45,486 nucleotides of DNA from Diplocarpon mali. Its lineage: Eukaryota; Ascomycota; Leotiomycetes; Helotiales; Drepanopezizaceae. The DNA is taken from the NCBI GenBank assembly GCA_024741835.1, contig JAENRP010000346.1, forward strand, positions 1 to 45,486, read 5' to 3'. Below the pieces are notes generated by a model that searched no databases, was not told where the DNA came from, and was given only the letters and a program-made list of their open reading frames with translations. Shown here piece after piece: positions 10,950 through 22,635 of this stretch. Made by a program: the position numbers and the translations under genes. How positions within the stretch are numbered: the first letter of the stretch is position 1; the number at the start of each line of letters is the position of its first letter.

Positions 10950-12168
10950 TTGAGCCCCTCGACGAGTAAGATGACTCGGATGGTCAAAGCCCTGAAGCTG
11001 CCCGAAGAGCTCGGCCTTGCGAAAATGCTGACCGTACAGGATTGCAACAGATCTGGTTTCTTCGACCCGGGCATCAAGATGATATACATGAAGTCGCCGG
11101 TCGGCAAGAGAGCCGTAACGATCCCGTATGCCCAGAACCTCAGCCCGCAACAAGTGTTTGATGGAGGTCTCTGGCCAATGATTGCCAGGTTTCAGCCGAT
11201 AGTCTGCAACCCTGTCTTTATCGATTATCTCAGAGACGACGATACTCGTCAGAAGCGAAAGCGCACATGCGTACCGGGGATGGAGCTATAGATATGACTT
11301 GAGCTTCACCACCTCGACAAGTATGCATGCGCAGGGCGTCAAGCTGGGGCAGCCTCCGACGAACCGTGTCGACAAGCTTGCCGAGGTCAACATTCTGCTT
11401 ACCGGGATCGACTTGGGAGCTCATGCCATCTCGGAGTTGAAGCGCGATACCAGGAAGAGTCGGGTCGTGAACGCGCATCTACCATATGCGAAGTTTCCTG
11501 TTCACTCTCCAGAATTGCAGATCACACTCCCGCGCAACCCACGCTCGGATTGCGTCGGGGCGAGAGGGGTCCAGATGGCGCTGGAGTTGTGGATGGATAA
11601 GGCGCTGCCAGCTTTCGGTCCGCCGAGGAGCCAGACAGAATGGATCATGCGTGCCTGGCTGAAGAAAACCGGAAGTTCAAGCTACCGGCCAGCCAGATTA
11701 AAGAAAAGTGAAGCTGGGCCAACGAGGATGAGTGTACGGAGTATCCGCAGAGCTGGACCTATCTTCGCTCCGCAGTTCTGCGTTAAGGCGAGAAAAGAGG
11801 ACGAGCTGCACCTGGCAGCGCTTCACACCGGTTGTGGAAGTAGGATGCCCATTGAACCGAAGGCTCCCTTGCCAGAAATACCACAGCCATGGGCGTAAGA
11901 TTCCGCAGAAGTTGCATGGATGTGGCAAAAAGGACAAGGAAGAATGAATGACGGCTTGCAGCTTAGGCTAGGATGCAGATATATCAGGAGGGGCAAGAAA
12001 GGGCAGTGCAAGGCGGGCTTCGGGCAAGAAGGCAAGCAAGAGTACTGCAGGTTTCACAAAGTGAAGTATACGGATCTAGCAAAGGGCGATGTTGATATTC
12101 AGCAGGTAAGAGTGGAAGATTCCGAAGACGGGGATCTTGCAGCGTGGTGGGAGGACATTGATATCTGA
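10950..12168 (+). other. Cluster of unidentified ORFs, possibly one decayed or spliced gene
   Basis: A GC-richer island between AT-rich tracts holds three plus-strand open frames: 10950-11291, 11299-11898 and 11920-12168. I recognise none of them. The first includes MLTVQDCNRSGFFDPGIKMI; the third is short and basic, with a Cys/His pattern (C-x8-C-x10-C-x2-H in the part reading CRYIRRGKKGQC ... YCRFH) that might bind zinc, and ends in an acidic tail. The first and second are in different frames and the last two share one, and I could not place introns with good donors that join them. Options are a lineage-specific spliced gene, a frameshifted pseudogene, or chance. The minus strand also has open frames here, so coding strand is not certain. 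Confidence 0.3.
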
Positions 12169-12961
12169 AATCGGTCTGTTGAAGCAAAGATTTGACATTG
12201 GTGAGCCCCGGGAGTAGGACGCATTGAAATGGGTAGCGGTCACTGCGGGAAGTCTATACAATCAAACAGCGTAATCCATATCGGAGTACATGGTATTGTT
12301 TCGTTCTCAGGGGCGGTGAGTAGCGTACTCCTTTCTGTTCCCATTTCATGCTTTAATATGCTTGGACGACCAGCAGGGGTACCTGAATGTTCCTCAAGAA
12401 GAGGCAATTGGTATTCTATTGGCCGAGGGCCGTGGGAGTTTTGAATTAGACCTGTGTGTTTTGCGTTGCAATAACCCTCGCTGCCGAATCGAAGCGAAGC
12501 GAGCCATTATTTCATAGTACACATGAAGATTCAGGCCAAAGAAGCTATGCTAACCCCCATATGGAGCCCTCACCTGGTACGACAGTGCTGACCGGAATAA
12601 CGTGTGAGGTGTTTGTTGGCCTTGCCAATTCAATCTCCAGAGTTGCCCGAAAAATCGAAACTGAACCTACCTTTGGCCACGTTTATATCGTTTTGATGGA
12701 CACGCGGAAGCAGCCAAGCTTCTCAGTACTGAGTCGATGCGGGGGAAAAGCTGGAGGATGAATGCATAAGATCAGCGCTGAAACCCAATTCAAGCCATTA
12801 AGAAATGTGTTGATAAGCCTGAATGGGAGAAACATTTCAACATTTGCTTCCGTCAGCCTGATCTACAGGAAGAAACCCGTAAACGATCTCAGGCCCGTGG
12901 ATGGCTTTTGCATCTCCAAATCTTCTGTCGCATTGCCAACTCGAAATTTCTGTGAGCCAAC
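12169..12961. other. Intergenic, no gene recognised
   Basis: Open frames of 70-100 codons at 12229-12444 and 12456-12761 lack recognisable domains and credible context. Nothing else is seen. Confidence 0.45.
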
Positions 12962-13429
12962 ATGAAGCTTTCTACAGCCATTGTAGCCCTAATCGCACCG
13001 AGTCTTTCTCAAATCCTTAAAAACCGTGAAGTATCTAGCGACTAGCATTACGCTCAATTGTGGGCAGGCTCCTACACGAACAGTCCTGTTACCAGTGTCA
13101 TTTCTCCGGCCTCTCGTAAATTCAAATTCAACGCCGACGACGCTATGAAGTCGGCAGAGAAAATGGCTGTGACTGCTGAGTCGGCCATCGGCTTGGCTCT
13201 GAAGTCCAAGGTCGCTCATTCTGAAGTGATGCAATTCTACATTGTCAAGGTCCAGGCAGGTCAACAGGCCGCCTTGGATACAAGTAGAATTGTCTCATTT
13301 AAAGTCTACAACGACGGCCAAAATTCTGGCTTCTTCGTTGTTAGAGCCAAACTTGGTTGGGTAGCATTATGCCAACACGGGATCTTTCTGGGGCTGACGA
13401 GTAGTGGAAAGACACAACTGAAGTGTTGA
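12962..13429 (+). CDS. Putative small secreted protein, broken by a TAG or carrying a 42-nt intron
   Basis: An ATG at 12962 opens a signal-peptide-like start (MKLSTAIVALIAPSLSQ). The frame meets TAG at 13043-13045, then stays open in the same frame to 13429. Read through, it is about 155 codons. A GTGAAG...CAG segment at 13026-13067 (42 nt, a multiple of three) would remove the stop and give about 140 residues, but its branch site is weak and 42 nt is very short. I do not recognise the family; the body is lysine- and serine-containing, with only two cysteines, both near the end. It is either a decayed secreted-protein gene or an intact effector-like gene. Confidence 0.3.
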
Positions 13430-14378
13430 TATTCGCTGCCCAGCAGCGGCTACCTCCTTTGATAGGAGCACATCGCACTTCATATTGCTGGACGTGTTGG
13501 CGCTACACAACTCTACATCTTGTCTACTCAGATCAAGGTCGCTGGAGGGGGCTTCGGTACTCCAGGCCCGTTGTTGCTTTCTCAGGTGTATATAGACCGA
13601 CGGACTCTGATATTCAAATCAACAACTCCTAAATTGTGTTTGGACCCTTTAAAAATGACTCAAATGGAAACTAAGCAGCGCAGAGCTGGCCAGCGTCGTA
13701 TATTCCTCCCGGTCTGGCTGTCTGTACGGGTTGAAGTTGAAAAGCAGAATATCAAGTAACAGAGTTTATGATTGTAGCAAATGCTTGGAAGAGGACTATA
13801 GAGAGCGAGACGAGTTTTGTGTATATTTGTAGGTGTTGTGAGAAGATACATTGGTTGGAATATCCAAGAGCAATATTCATGTGGCGTAGGAACTTGACGG
13901 CTTCTCCTGATAGTTCTAGGCCACGTAACATGTCTATGCAGGAACCTTTATTTACATTTGAAGGTCTGCTGTAGAGGAGGAACACGAGATGCTCAGAACT
14001 CAGAGGAGTATAGACGTGACGAAATCAAAATTGTAAAACAGCCAAACAGAGACGAGTTGAGGTTGTAGATGCGTTGATCACGGCGTTCAGGCCCGCTTTC
14101 AGAGTCCTATGTAGAGAATACTATAGATCATGGAGAACCTCGTTATGATTGGGATCCAAACAAAGAAACAGATAGAGGAATGAAGGTGTTGATCGCGGAA
14201 TGGCTGATATCAGAAGGAAATGCGATGCTTTAATCGTAGTTTCGTAACCAATTAGTCACGTGAATATCGGCTGAATAAGCTAGACGGCCGCATCGGCCGC
14301 ATCGATTTTTATTTTCTCCAACTCCAGCTCGCCAGCAGAGTAGTATGGCGAGAATTGCATCTCTACAAATACCTCCCT
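13430..14378. promoter_or_regulatory. Intergenic region upstream of YTM1
   Basis: No gene recognised. The last 150 bp carry the YTM1 promoter and leader, with a GGCCGCATCGGCCGCATCG direct repeat near 14285-14303. Short open frames around 13420-13990 look random. Confidence 0.45.
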
Positions 14379-15913
14379 ATGGATACGACTATGGCAGATG
14401 TGGTCGCTGAATCTAGCCGGCAGGGCCAGGTTCAGGTTCGTTTCATTACACGTTCTGGAGACCCAATAATCGAGCTTGAAGAGGGGAAAAGGCAGCTTCT
14501 TGTACCGACAAGTGAGCAGAGTCTCGATCGCGATCAAAATGCCGTAACTGACATATTCTTGAAGATGTTCGGAGATATGGCCTCTCTCAAATTCTGAACT
14601 CCGAGTCTATGCTCAACACCGAATCGCCAATCCCTTTTGACTTCCTGATTGATGGAAACTTCCTCCGCACAACCCTAGAAGAATACCTCATCGCGAATGG
14701 CCTCTCCTCAGAGACGACGATCGACTTGCAATACGTGCGGAGTTTGATTCCGCCGCTGTACGAAGCAAGCTTTGAGCACGATGATTGGGTCAGCAGTGTG
14801 GATATATTGTCTTCAAACTCAAGAGCTGGATCTTGGGATGGGCATGCGGTAATCAATGGACAGGAGCGCATATTGTCAGGGTCATACGATGGATTACTGC
14901 GAGTTTGGAGTAAGTCTGGCCAAGTGATTGCGACTTCGGCTTCTTCGAGCGCAGGGGGCCACTCCTCCAGCATCAAGGCGGCCAAATTTATATCGCCCAC
15001 GCAAATTGCTTCGGCTGGTCTGGATCGCACAATCCGGGTATGGAAATACACCGAGGCGGAAGACCATTTCTCTGCCACGCTGAAACCCACGCTGGAGCTC
15101 TACGGGCACAAGGGCGCTATTGAATCAATAGACTTATGGGGTCCTTCGAACCAAATTCTTTCTGGATCCACGGACGGTACGATAGGGCTCTGGACGACTC
15201 TCAAGAATCTTGCACCAGAGGCCTCGTCTTCTCTGATATCTTCGGGTCCCACTGCAAAACGCCGGAAGCTGAGCACATCGACATCTACGCCTCAGCGTGG
15301 CCCTGTGTCTGTGATCAGCTCTCACACGGCGCCTGTGAACGCGGTTATCTTCAACCCAGACGACCATACCGTCGCCTACTCCGCTTCCCAGGACCACAGC
15401 ATCCGTACGTTCGACCTGACAACCTCCAACCTTGTCGATACCAGGACAACCTCGCATCCTCTTCTTTCGCTTACAGCCCTCCCCGGCATCAGCCACCAGT
15501 TACTAGCCGCGGGGACGAGCGCTCGTCATATCACTCTCGTCGATCCTCGGATCTCCTCCAAATCAACCCAGGTCATGACCTTGCGTGGACACACCAATAA
15601 GATTGTTTCGCTTGCACAGGACCCAGAAAGCAGATTTGGCCTTGTTAGTGGAAGTCACGACGGAACCTGCCGCGTGTGGGATCTAAGGAGCTCGAGGCAG
15701 GGCACCAAGGACGAGGGTGGCGGCCAGGTTGGCGAGCCCGTCTATGTAGTGGAGAGAGAAAGCCGCAAGGACGGCAAGAGACCTGTAGCTGGAGATGGGA
15801 TCAAGGTCTTTGGCGTGGCTTGGGATGAGCACGTCGGCATTGTCAGTGGTGGGGAGGACAAGATGCTGCAGATCAACAGGGGGAGAGGGGTCACCAAGCC
15901 CGCGAGCTCTTGA
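14379..15913 (+). CDS. YTM1: Ribosome biogenesis protein Ytm1 (WD40)
   Basis: Predicted 493-residue protein from exons 14379-14511 and 14565-15913. Ytm1 joins Erb1 and Nop7 (the PeBoW complex; WDR12 in animals) and is needed for 60S subunit maturation; Rea1 removes it through its N-terminal NLE/UBL domain. Visible here are an N-terminal NLE domain ([16 protein letters not shown], then [15 protein letters not shown] across the splice, then [19 protein letters not shown]) and a run of WD repeats, for example [40 protein letters not shown] and [16 protein letters not shown]. The 53-nt intron has donor GTGAGC and branch AACTGAC. The first ATG is 14379; a second in-frame ATG at 14391 could also serve. 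Gene order with its neighbours shows no functional link. Confidence 0.96.
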
Positions 15914-18900
15914 AGTATGAATCCAACTCCAGAGCTCTTTGATACCCACTCGCGCGTCTCTATGTCCTATGCACACCAGGACTGTCTTTGAAGATATAAC
16001 ATCACCTGATGTGAATCTCATCAACAGGTAATTGCTTCACTTCTGGTTTCTTGGCCTGGGTGTTGTTCCCAGAGGAGATCGTTGTGATATGCTCATGTTA
16101 TTCAACTGGCTCCCACTAGCATGTGTCGAATCAGGGGGTTTGATATCACATTTATGTTTCATCCACGCAGAAAGACTGGCCCGCTGCATCTCGTCGCACC
16201 GAGGGCGATCGCCAATCCATACGACCTGAGCTCCCGTTCCGTAGGAACGCTTCGAACGCGCTCAGGTTATGCACCGGTAACCCAGAATTCTTTGGTCCCA
16301 ATGGCCAACTCCAATGGTTATACATTCAGTGTGTCGGGCTTCGGACTCGTGGTTCTTGACAATGGAGCTGACCGCTTGGCAATTTGACCGACATTCCCCT
16401 TCCATAAGGGCTGGTGCTGACGTCTGCATCTGGTGTCTATGTGCTCTCGGTCCTGTGCTCAGTCTTCGCCTTGTATTTCAGCCCACAAGCTTGACTTTCG
16501 GACAACCTGGGTCAATTTTTCCATCTTGCGAATCTAAACCTTCCACCCAAGAGCCTGTCTTCATTAAGAACTTCAACGTATCGTATTCCGGTCTCAACTT
16601 GGACATGCTATGAGCAGGCTCGGTCGTTGGATAATTTGAGGAATAAAAGTCCTGCATCGAGTCGTACGGGATTCTGTAACATTATGATTCGACCTAGAAT
16701 GTGAGCCATGAGTGGTATGCTGCCCTGGAACAGACTCTAGCGCTATTTATGGTGAGTTGTTCTCCGCCCAGGTTTGTTTCAAGTATATTTCCACCTCATT
16801 TTGCGCAAGAGCAAGAAGGCTCACTACTTCTCCTATTTCAACAATCTTGAAATCACAACATTCGCAGTCTAGGAATCTCTTGGCACTATACTTTTTTATT
16901 GCAAGTGAATTGCAATAGCATTACTTTCTCGTTACTAGAGGGTTAATTGTCCGCCTTCAGCTCTAAAATTCTATTCGTGTTCAAACGTCTAGTGCCACCC
17001 TTGACAAGAAACCAAAATCGCGCCTGCTCTTGGTTCCATCTTATACATATAGGTTTATAGGCTTTGAAATTGTCGAATGACATATTCCTAAACACTTGTT
17101 CTTGTCGGTCAAGGCTGGCGCTTAGATTATGTCATGTTTAGATACAATCAAGGTTCCCTATATAAGAGTCAGAGATAGTCATTGTTAAAAACTTGCGAAT
17201 TTTCTAGAGCAACGCTAATAATTACAGTTATTATTCACATTATTTGACTCACAAAGCTCTTGAAAATCTTTTTTTTTCTCTTTTGGAAATATACTTGTAT
17301 TAAGCTAATGATAAAAGCCTTTGGGGCTCGCAAGCTCCAGAATCATTCTTTAAGTCACTGCTCGCCAACAATACAAAGAAGCTCTACAGGAATACAAAAA
17401 ATGAGATATCAGACTGCATGAGTATGGTTTCAGGCGTTTAGTTTAATTGCCAATAATAATCATTGAATTTCATTGAGTTTTGAAACCGATAGATTCAATC
17501 TTGCTTTGAATGTATTCAGAGCTTGAGCTTTCAAAACAGCGTATGGCACGACCGTCTATGTTCGTAGCAACAGCGTTCTTGCGAATCCAATAATAGCAAG
17601 TTTATGCAAATTTGATATAAACAAAGTAAGAAAAGCGCTAGCAAAAGTCGTTACAACTAAGAACAGGCCAAGCTCTTATCCTCTACCTGCTTTTCAACCT
17701 AAATGACAATATAAGCATTTATCTTTGATGCGTTCGAGACTTCCCATTTGATTAAGAAGCTTGTTTACCAAGACAAAGAATCATAAGAGACCACAGATAG
17801 AAGTGGTGATACCTTTCATAGTTCCACAGGTACATATAAAATACCTACTCCAAGCGCGGGTAACAACGATTGAGAGGCGCTTAGCCAGCTGCATTGACTT
17901 GACTATCTACGTGAATAGCGGTATTGAGTCGAATACGCGAATAGCCATAGCAACGTGTAGCTAGTTGCTCTTCCAACAAGCTCCTACCCAAAAAAACAGG
18001 GACCACCCTCACGGCCAGCTTGAGGTTCAACTTTAGAAATAGGAGTAGGATGAGGATGAGGACTAAAGTAAGGATTAGCTGAATTCAAGGGTAAATTTGA
18101 TTTTCGATCGGGTTCAGGATAGGGCTAGATATTTCTTAAAATAGAGGTCGTAAGAAGCGTCGAGCGCTCGGCTGCGAATTGTCGTTTAATAACAGCGATA
18201 CTCCATCACCACGCTCTAATCACGGAAATATAAAACCACTGAAGAGCTGGTATTCTACTTACACCATACTCATTTTTCTCTTTCTTTGAGAAGTATGTGC
18301 TCTCATTTAAACTCAATAGCAGTCGATGCTCGGCCGTCCCTTCATAAACTAGGTCGAGAAGCAAAATGCCCTCCTAAGAGATTGCATCATGACCACCCTC
18401 TTTTTTTTTTCGGTAGGCAATGTACTTTGAACTCGAATCGAGTCAAGATGCTACGATGTAGTCTGATGGAGGAAATATTGAGAGTGATATCAGCTTTTGA
18501 AATGTACCAACCCATAGCTGCGAGGAAGTTATTTCTTACGCCGGGTGCCGACTACGAGTGAGAAGACCACCGACGGATTTAGAACTATCCTTCGTTACGC
18601 AACCTAATAGTTCTAACCTTGCTCTGATGTACCGTGGGAAGAAGTTCTTTGTATATTGGGCTGTCGGATTCGCCAAAGGATGCTTGTCGTGACGCCAAGT
18701 GCGTGTGGGTTCGTTTGTCTTGGATATTGGTCCATGATCAACACCATTCTACGCAGCCTTTCCCCTGTCCTCAAAAGGGGCTCAACGTAAGGGTTCCGTC
18801 TGATTGTTTGATTCCTTGCAGTGGTGGTAGCGAATGCTCAAGAGACTGAGCATTCACTCGGTCAGCCAGGGGAGGGGGTTGTGATGAACACGCAGTACAC
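15914..18900. other. Gene-poor region
   Basis: After the YTM1 3' end, only short open frames occur (none above about 115 codons, none recognisable). The DNA becomes clearly AT-rich after about 16,900. No transposon domain, tRNA or repeat array was identified. Confidence 0.5.
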
Positions 18901-20497
18901 AAAATTAACCGAGGCAACGTGCTGAGATCAACACTCGCTATTTGCAGACTCGACTCGACTCCTACCGCGGTGAAGCAACAGGCGTGTTATTAGGCGCCAA
19001 GCGACGCCTACGCATGCGCATCTATTTCTACTGAGATTCAACAAACAATTAATTCTCTAGCCCCCCCATGTCAACAAAGAGGGTCCGGGAGTTCGAACCT
19101 CGACCCCGGGTAATTTTTGCACTCTTCCCATTGATGATCGGTGGTAATTGAATGCAAGGAGAGAAGAAGAGTTCGTTAGGACCGGGTCATACTAGCATGT
19201 ATAAGATCGTTGCTATAATGGAGAAAGTTCTGAGAAATGTCTATCCGAGTTACATACTATAAGAGGGAGCAGGAATAACACCTGAGAATAGGCCTAAGGG
19301 AAGACCAAAGACAAAGAGGGAGGAAGCACCACAAGCGGGCTCTCCGAAGACAAGAACTAGGACAATTCACTAGTTGGGGGTAGAATAGGTAGTTGGCATT
19401 GCGCGCTGTCTCTAAGTACAACAGTGGTCCTATATATACCCCTTTCTTGATCCTCATCCGACCATGTGACCTATGTCACGAGATCCTCCACTTCTAGGTC
19501 TCTACAATACAAAGGCGGACTGTAAAAGAGTGCCTCGCTTGTATCTATAGCTATTCCCTCTTCTTGGCCCCACAGCAGATTCTGCTGAGGATGTTCACTC
19601 TCAAGCGATTGACTACCCTTGAAAGTAAACATAGAGATCTTTTTTCCTCCTTAACTTTTTCGGGAGCCAAGGTGATTCTGCTAAGTTGTACTTTACGATA
19701 GTTAGACCTGAGAAGCACTGTTCCCATGGGTTCAATTCATCCCCTGGTTGCACGCAGAGATACCGAGTACTCTCTTTCCCCTGCGTGCGCAAGTATATAT
19801 CTCTATGTTTGTATATATAATCAACATATATACGCGTACGTATACTTAGATATGTGTATTATTATGCTCCACAAAGGGCACATTCCGTCAGATACTCCAC
19901 AGGAGCAATCCTCACTGCTCGTGATAACATGACCTGAGACAGGAGAGCCATGACGCCAAGCGTCCCGTGACGCGACTGCCGGGAGCTAGTCGGTAAAGCC
20001 GGGCCCTACCTGAAAATTCCGCGTGATTGAGGGCAACGCCGACGCTAATCCCAGCGATTTGGTCATGTGAGTTCGGAAGATTGATTCTCCGCCAGCTAGC
20101 CAATTCTGCTTTTTTATATACATCTTTTTCTGTCCATATTCTTCATAGTTCCTCTTCCTGCTTGCTACCCGATCAAATCCCAGTGGCAAGCTATTTTCTG
20201 CTCGATCTTCCTCCCTCGCGAACCTCCGCTATCGATATCTTAATACCCATCCCTCCCTACCAAAGCTCGTTGGTGCACCCAGGCCATACGCACCCCCATC
20301 CCCTCAAAGTATGGGCACCCTCTCGGCAGGCCCAGGCCTCGGTCAGCTGTATAAGAATGGAGCAGAGGTACTGCTCAGGCTCGGGGGGTTGAGAGATTCT
20401 ACCCCATCGGCAAATACCAACACGGCTGCTCTTGTGTTTCTGTGTGTGTCGGTGTCGGTGTAAATCGATCCGTTCAGGCATTTGAGAAACGCCCACC
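18901..20497 (+). promoter_or_regulatory. Upstream region of the L-amino-acid oxidase gene
   Basis: No gene recognised. A TATA-like TTATATA lies at 20114-20120, about 380 bp before the start codon. Several GACGC/GCGTC half-sites cluster at 19949-19975 (GACGCCAAGCGTC followed by CGTGACGCG), with related GCGCCAAGCGACGCC near 19005. If transcription starts near the TATA element the leader has two upstream ORFs: ATG at 20311 to stop at 20463 (50 codons) and ATG at 20357 to 20392 (11 codons). An isolated tRNA T-arm-like stretch sits at 19088-19100. Confidence 0.45.
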
Positions 20498-22635
20498 ATG
20501 TTTCTTCCCCTTCCCGCCGTACTGGTGGCATTATCAACACTCTGCAAGCACGCTGCTGGCACTCCCGCTATTTTTCCCGTGGTCTTTGAACCGCCATTCG
20601 ACGCCGAGAACGGCAAGATCAGGAACATCAAGGTGCAATACACCGAGGAAATATCTGGCGCGCTGACCATCGCCTTTGGACCATGCAACTCGACATCACT
20701 GGAGAATATTCATTACCAGGTTGGGATGACTTATATTGGCAATCATGAACTTGCACATAACAATCACGATTATGACCATAATCGGCCTACCAAGTTCGTC
20801 TGGAAAGTGCCCAAAGATGGGGTGGATGGATGCCTTCTTGCATTTTCTGGCAGCCACCTGGTCGGGCGGTCGGAAAAGTTCACCGTCACAGATGCTCCTG
20901 AGAAGCGTTCTACGGGCACGTTCGTCAAGGGTACCCATCCCATGGGGCGCTGGTTCGACAGTACCGAGTACCTGAAGCAGAAGCAGCCCGAAGAGGTGTT
21001 TGTTGCTCGCGCCAAAACCAAGCGATTTGGCATTCTCGGCGCTGGGATATCTGGACTGTTCACTGCGGTGAGAAAGCCCCCCAAGAGTCGTCGTTCGTTC
21101 GATTGGCACAGCATTGCGTGATGAGACTGACGACAACCGCACAGATGATCTTGGACTCGGTAGGCATCCACAACTGGAAGATCCTCGAGTCCTCTAACCG
21201 CCTCGGTGGACGGATCCGAACAACATACCTCAACGGCAGCAGCCCCGACGAGTATCAGTACCACGAACTTGGCCCGATGAAACTCCCTACCACTCATAGA
21301 GACGACGAGACCGGCGAGACGTTCCCGATCATGGACCACCGCCTGATTAGCCAGCTGGTAGACGTTCTCAACGAACTCAACAAGGGAGATCCCTCTCTCG
21401 CCATCGAATTCATCCCCTTCCTCCAGAACGCCGCCAACACTCCCGTCGCAACTTCCAGGAGACGACCGGACGGGACCGTACCAGGAAAAGCAGAAGCGGC
21501 TGCCAACCCCTCGCTTTCTGACGCTCCCGATTTCTCGGATCCTAGCCTGGCAAAACTGGCCCTGGATACCCTTGACAGAATCAACGGTTTCGACAAAACG
21601 CGGATCCAGGCCTACGCCAAAGACGTATTTCGAGCCCATGTAGAAGCAGTCGATGATGGCTCGTTTCGCGTCTCCGAAGCCCATTTCCTGCGCCAATCGG
21701 GGTTCGATCTCAACACCGCGGACGAGGTTGCTTCGACTGCGCAGTGGAGGCCTTTGTGGGCGTTCGAGAAAGTTTACTCCATGGCCAGCGAGTGGGTTAC
21801 TATTGACAAGGGAATGAATCGTCTTCCGCAAGCATTCGCGCCTCTCGTGGAAGGCCGCATCAAGCTGAACACCAAAGTGCACGGAGTCAAGTACAACAAG
21901 GAGTCCGAGACGCTGACTGTCAAACACCGACCGACGGGAGGCGATCCGAAACAGGCCTCGGACACCGACGAGTTCGACTATATCTTCAACAGCGTCCCCT
22001 TCAATTTGTTGAGGTTCTGGGAGCTCCCCCCGCACTCGTCCCTCATGCGCCGGGCGATTGACCGCCTCGAGTACGACAGCGCCGTCAGGGTTGTCATCCA
22101 GTACAAGGAGCGCTTCTGGGAGCACCTGGACCGTCCCATCATCGGCGGCTGCGGCGCCGTCAACATTCACGGGATCGGCGAGATCTGCTACCCATCCCAT
22201 GGCATCAATGCGACAGGCCCAGGCGTCCTGCTGGCCTCCTACACCACGTGGTCCGACGCCCGCACCGCGTGCGCCATGCCTGAGGCCGAGCACATAGCCT
22301 ACATCCAGCGGGCCATGGTTGAGATACACGGGCCCATCGCGGACGAGATGTGGACGGGGAATTACGAGCGCCATTGCTGGGGCGACGACGAGCACCACGC
22401 AGGATCCGTCGCCGCGCCCGGCGTCGCGCAGCAGGAGCTTTACATGCCGGCCTACTGGGATACAGAATTCAACACGGTGTACATAGGGGAACACACTGGC
22501 TTTACCAATGCCTGGATCTTCAGCGCCCTGGAGAGCTCAGTGCGAGGGAGCTTGCAGATGCTCCTGGATATGGGCCTGGTCGATGAGGCGAAGGAGGTGA
22601 CGAGGAAGTGGATGGGGTGGTGGATTAAGCTGTGA
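20498..22635 (+). CDS. Secreted FAD-dependent L-amino-acid oxidase
   Basis: Predicted 686-residue flavin amine oxidase from exons 20498-21067 and 21145-22635 (77-nt intron, donor GTGAGA, branch GACTGAC). It should oxidise L-amino acids to keto acids, ammonia and H2O2, outside the cell. The first about 22 residues form a signal peptide (MFLPLPAVLVALSTLCKHAAG). A region of about 155 residues precedes the FAD domain, as in fungal secreted oxidases. The dinucleotide motif GAGISG is at residues 181-186, and the partner LGGR motif lies at about 210-213, just past the splice. The C-terminal FAD contact reads GEHTGFTNAWIFSALESS. The family is sure; substrate range is not. Such enzymes serve nitrogen scavenging or, through H2O2, antagonism. 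The gene is GC-rich against AT-rich flanks and has two possible upstream ORFs in its leader. Confidence 0.92.

Noticed and set aside
19078..19106. tRNA-like T-arm (GAGTTCGAACCTC) suggesting a tRNA gene
   Set aside because: No A-box, anticodon arm or acceptor stem fits on either strand, and the T stem itself pairs poorly. It could be a tRNA or primer-binding-site fragment.
20770..22494. A 574-codon open frame antisense to the oxidase gene
   Set aside because: It lies opposite a clear FAD oxidase with good splice sites, has no domain, and arises from the GC-rich third positions of the sense gene.
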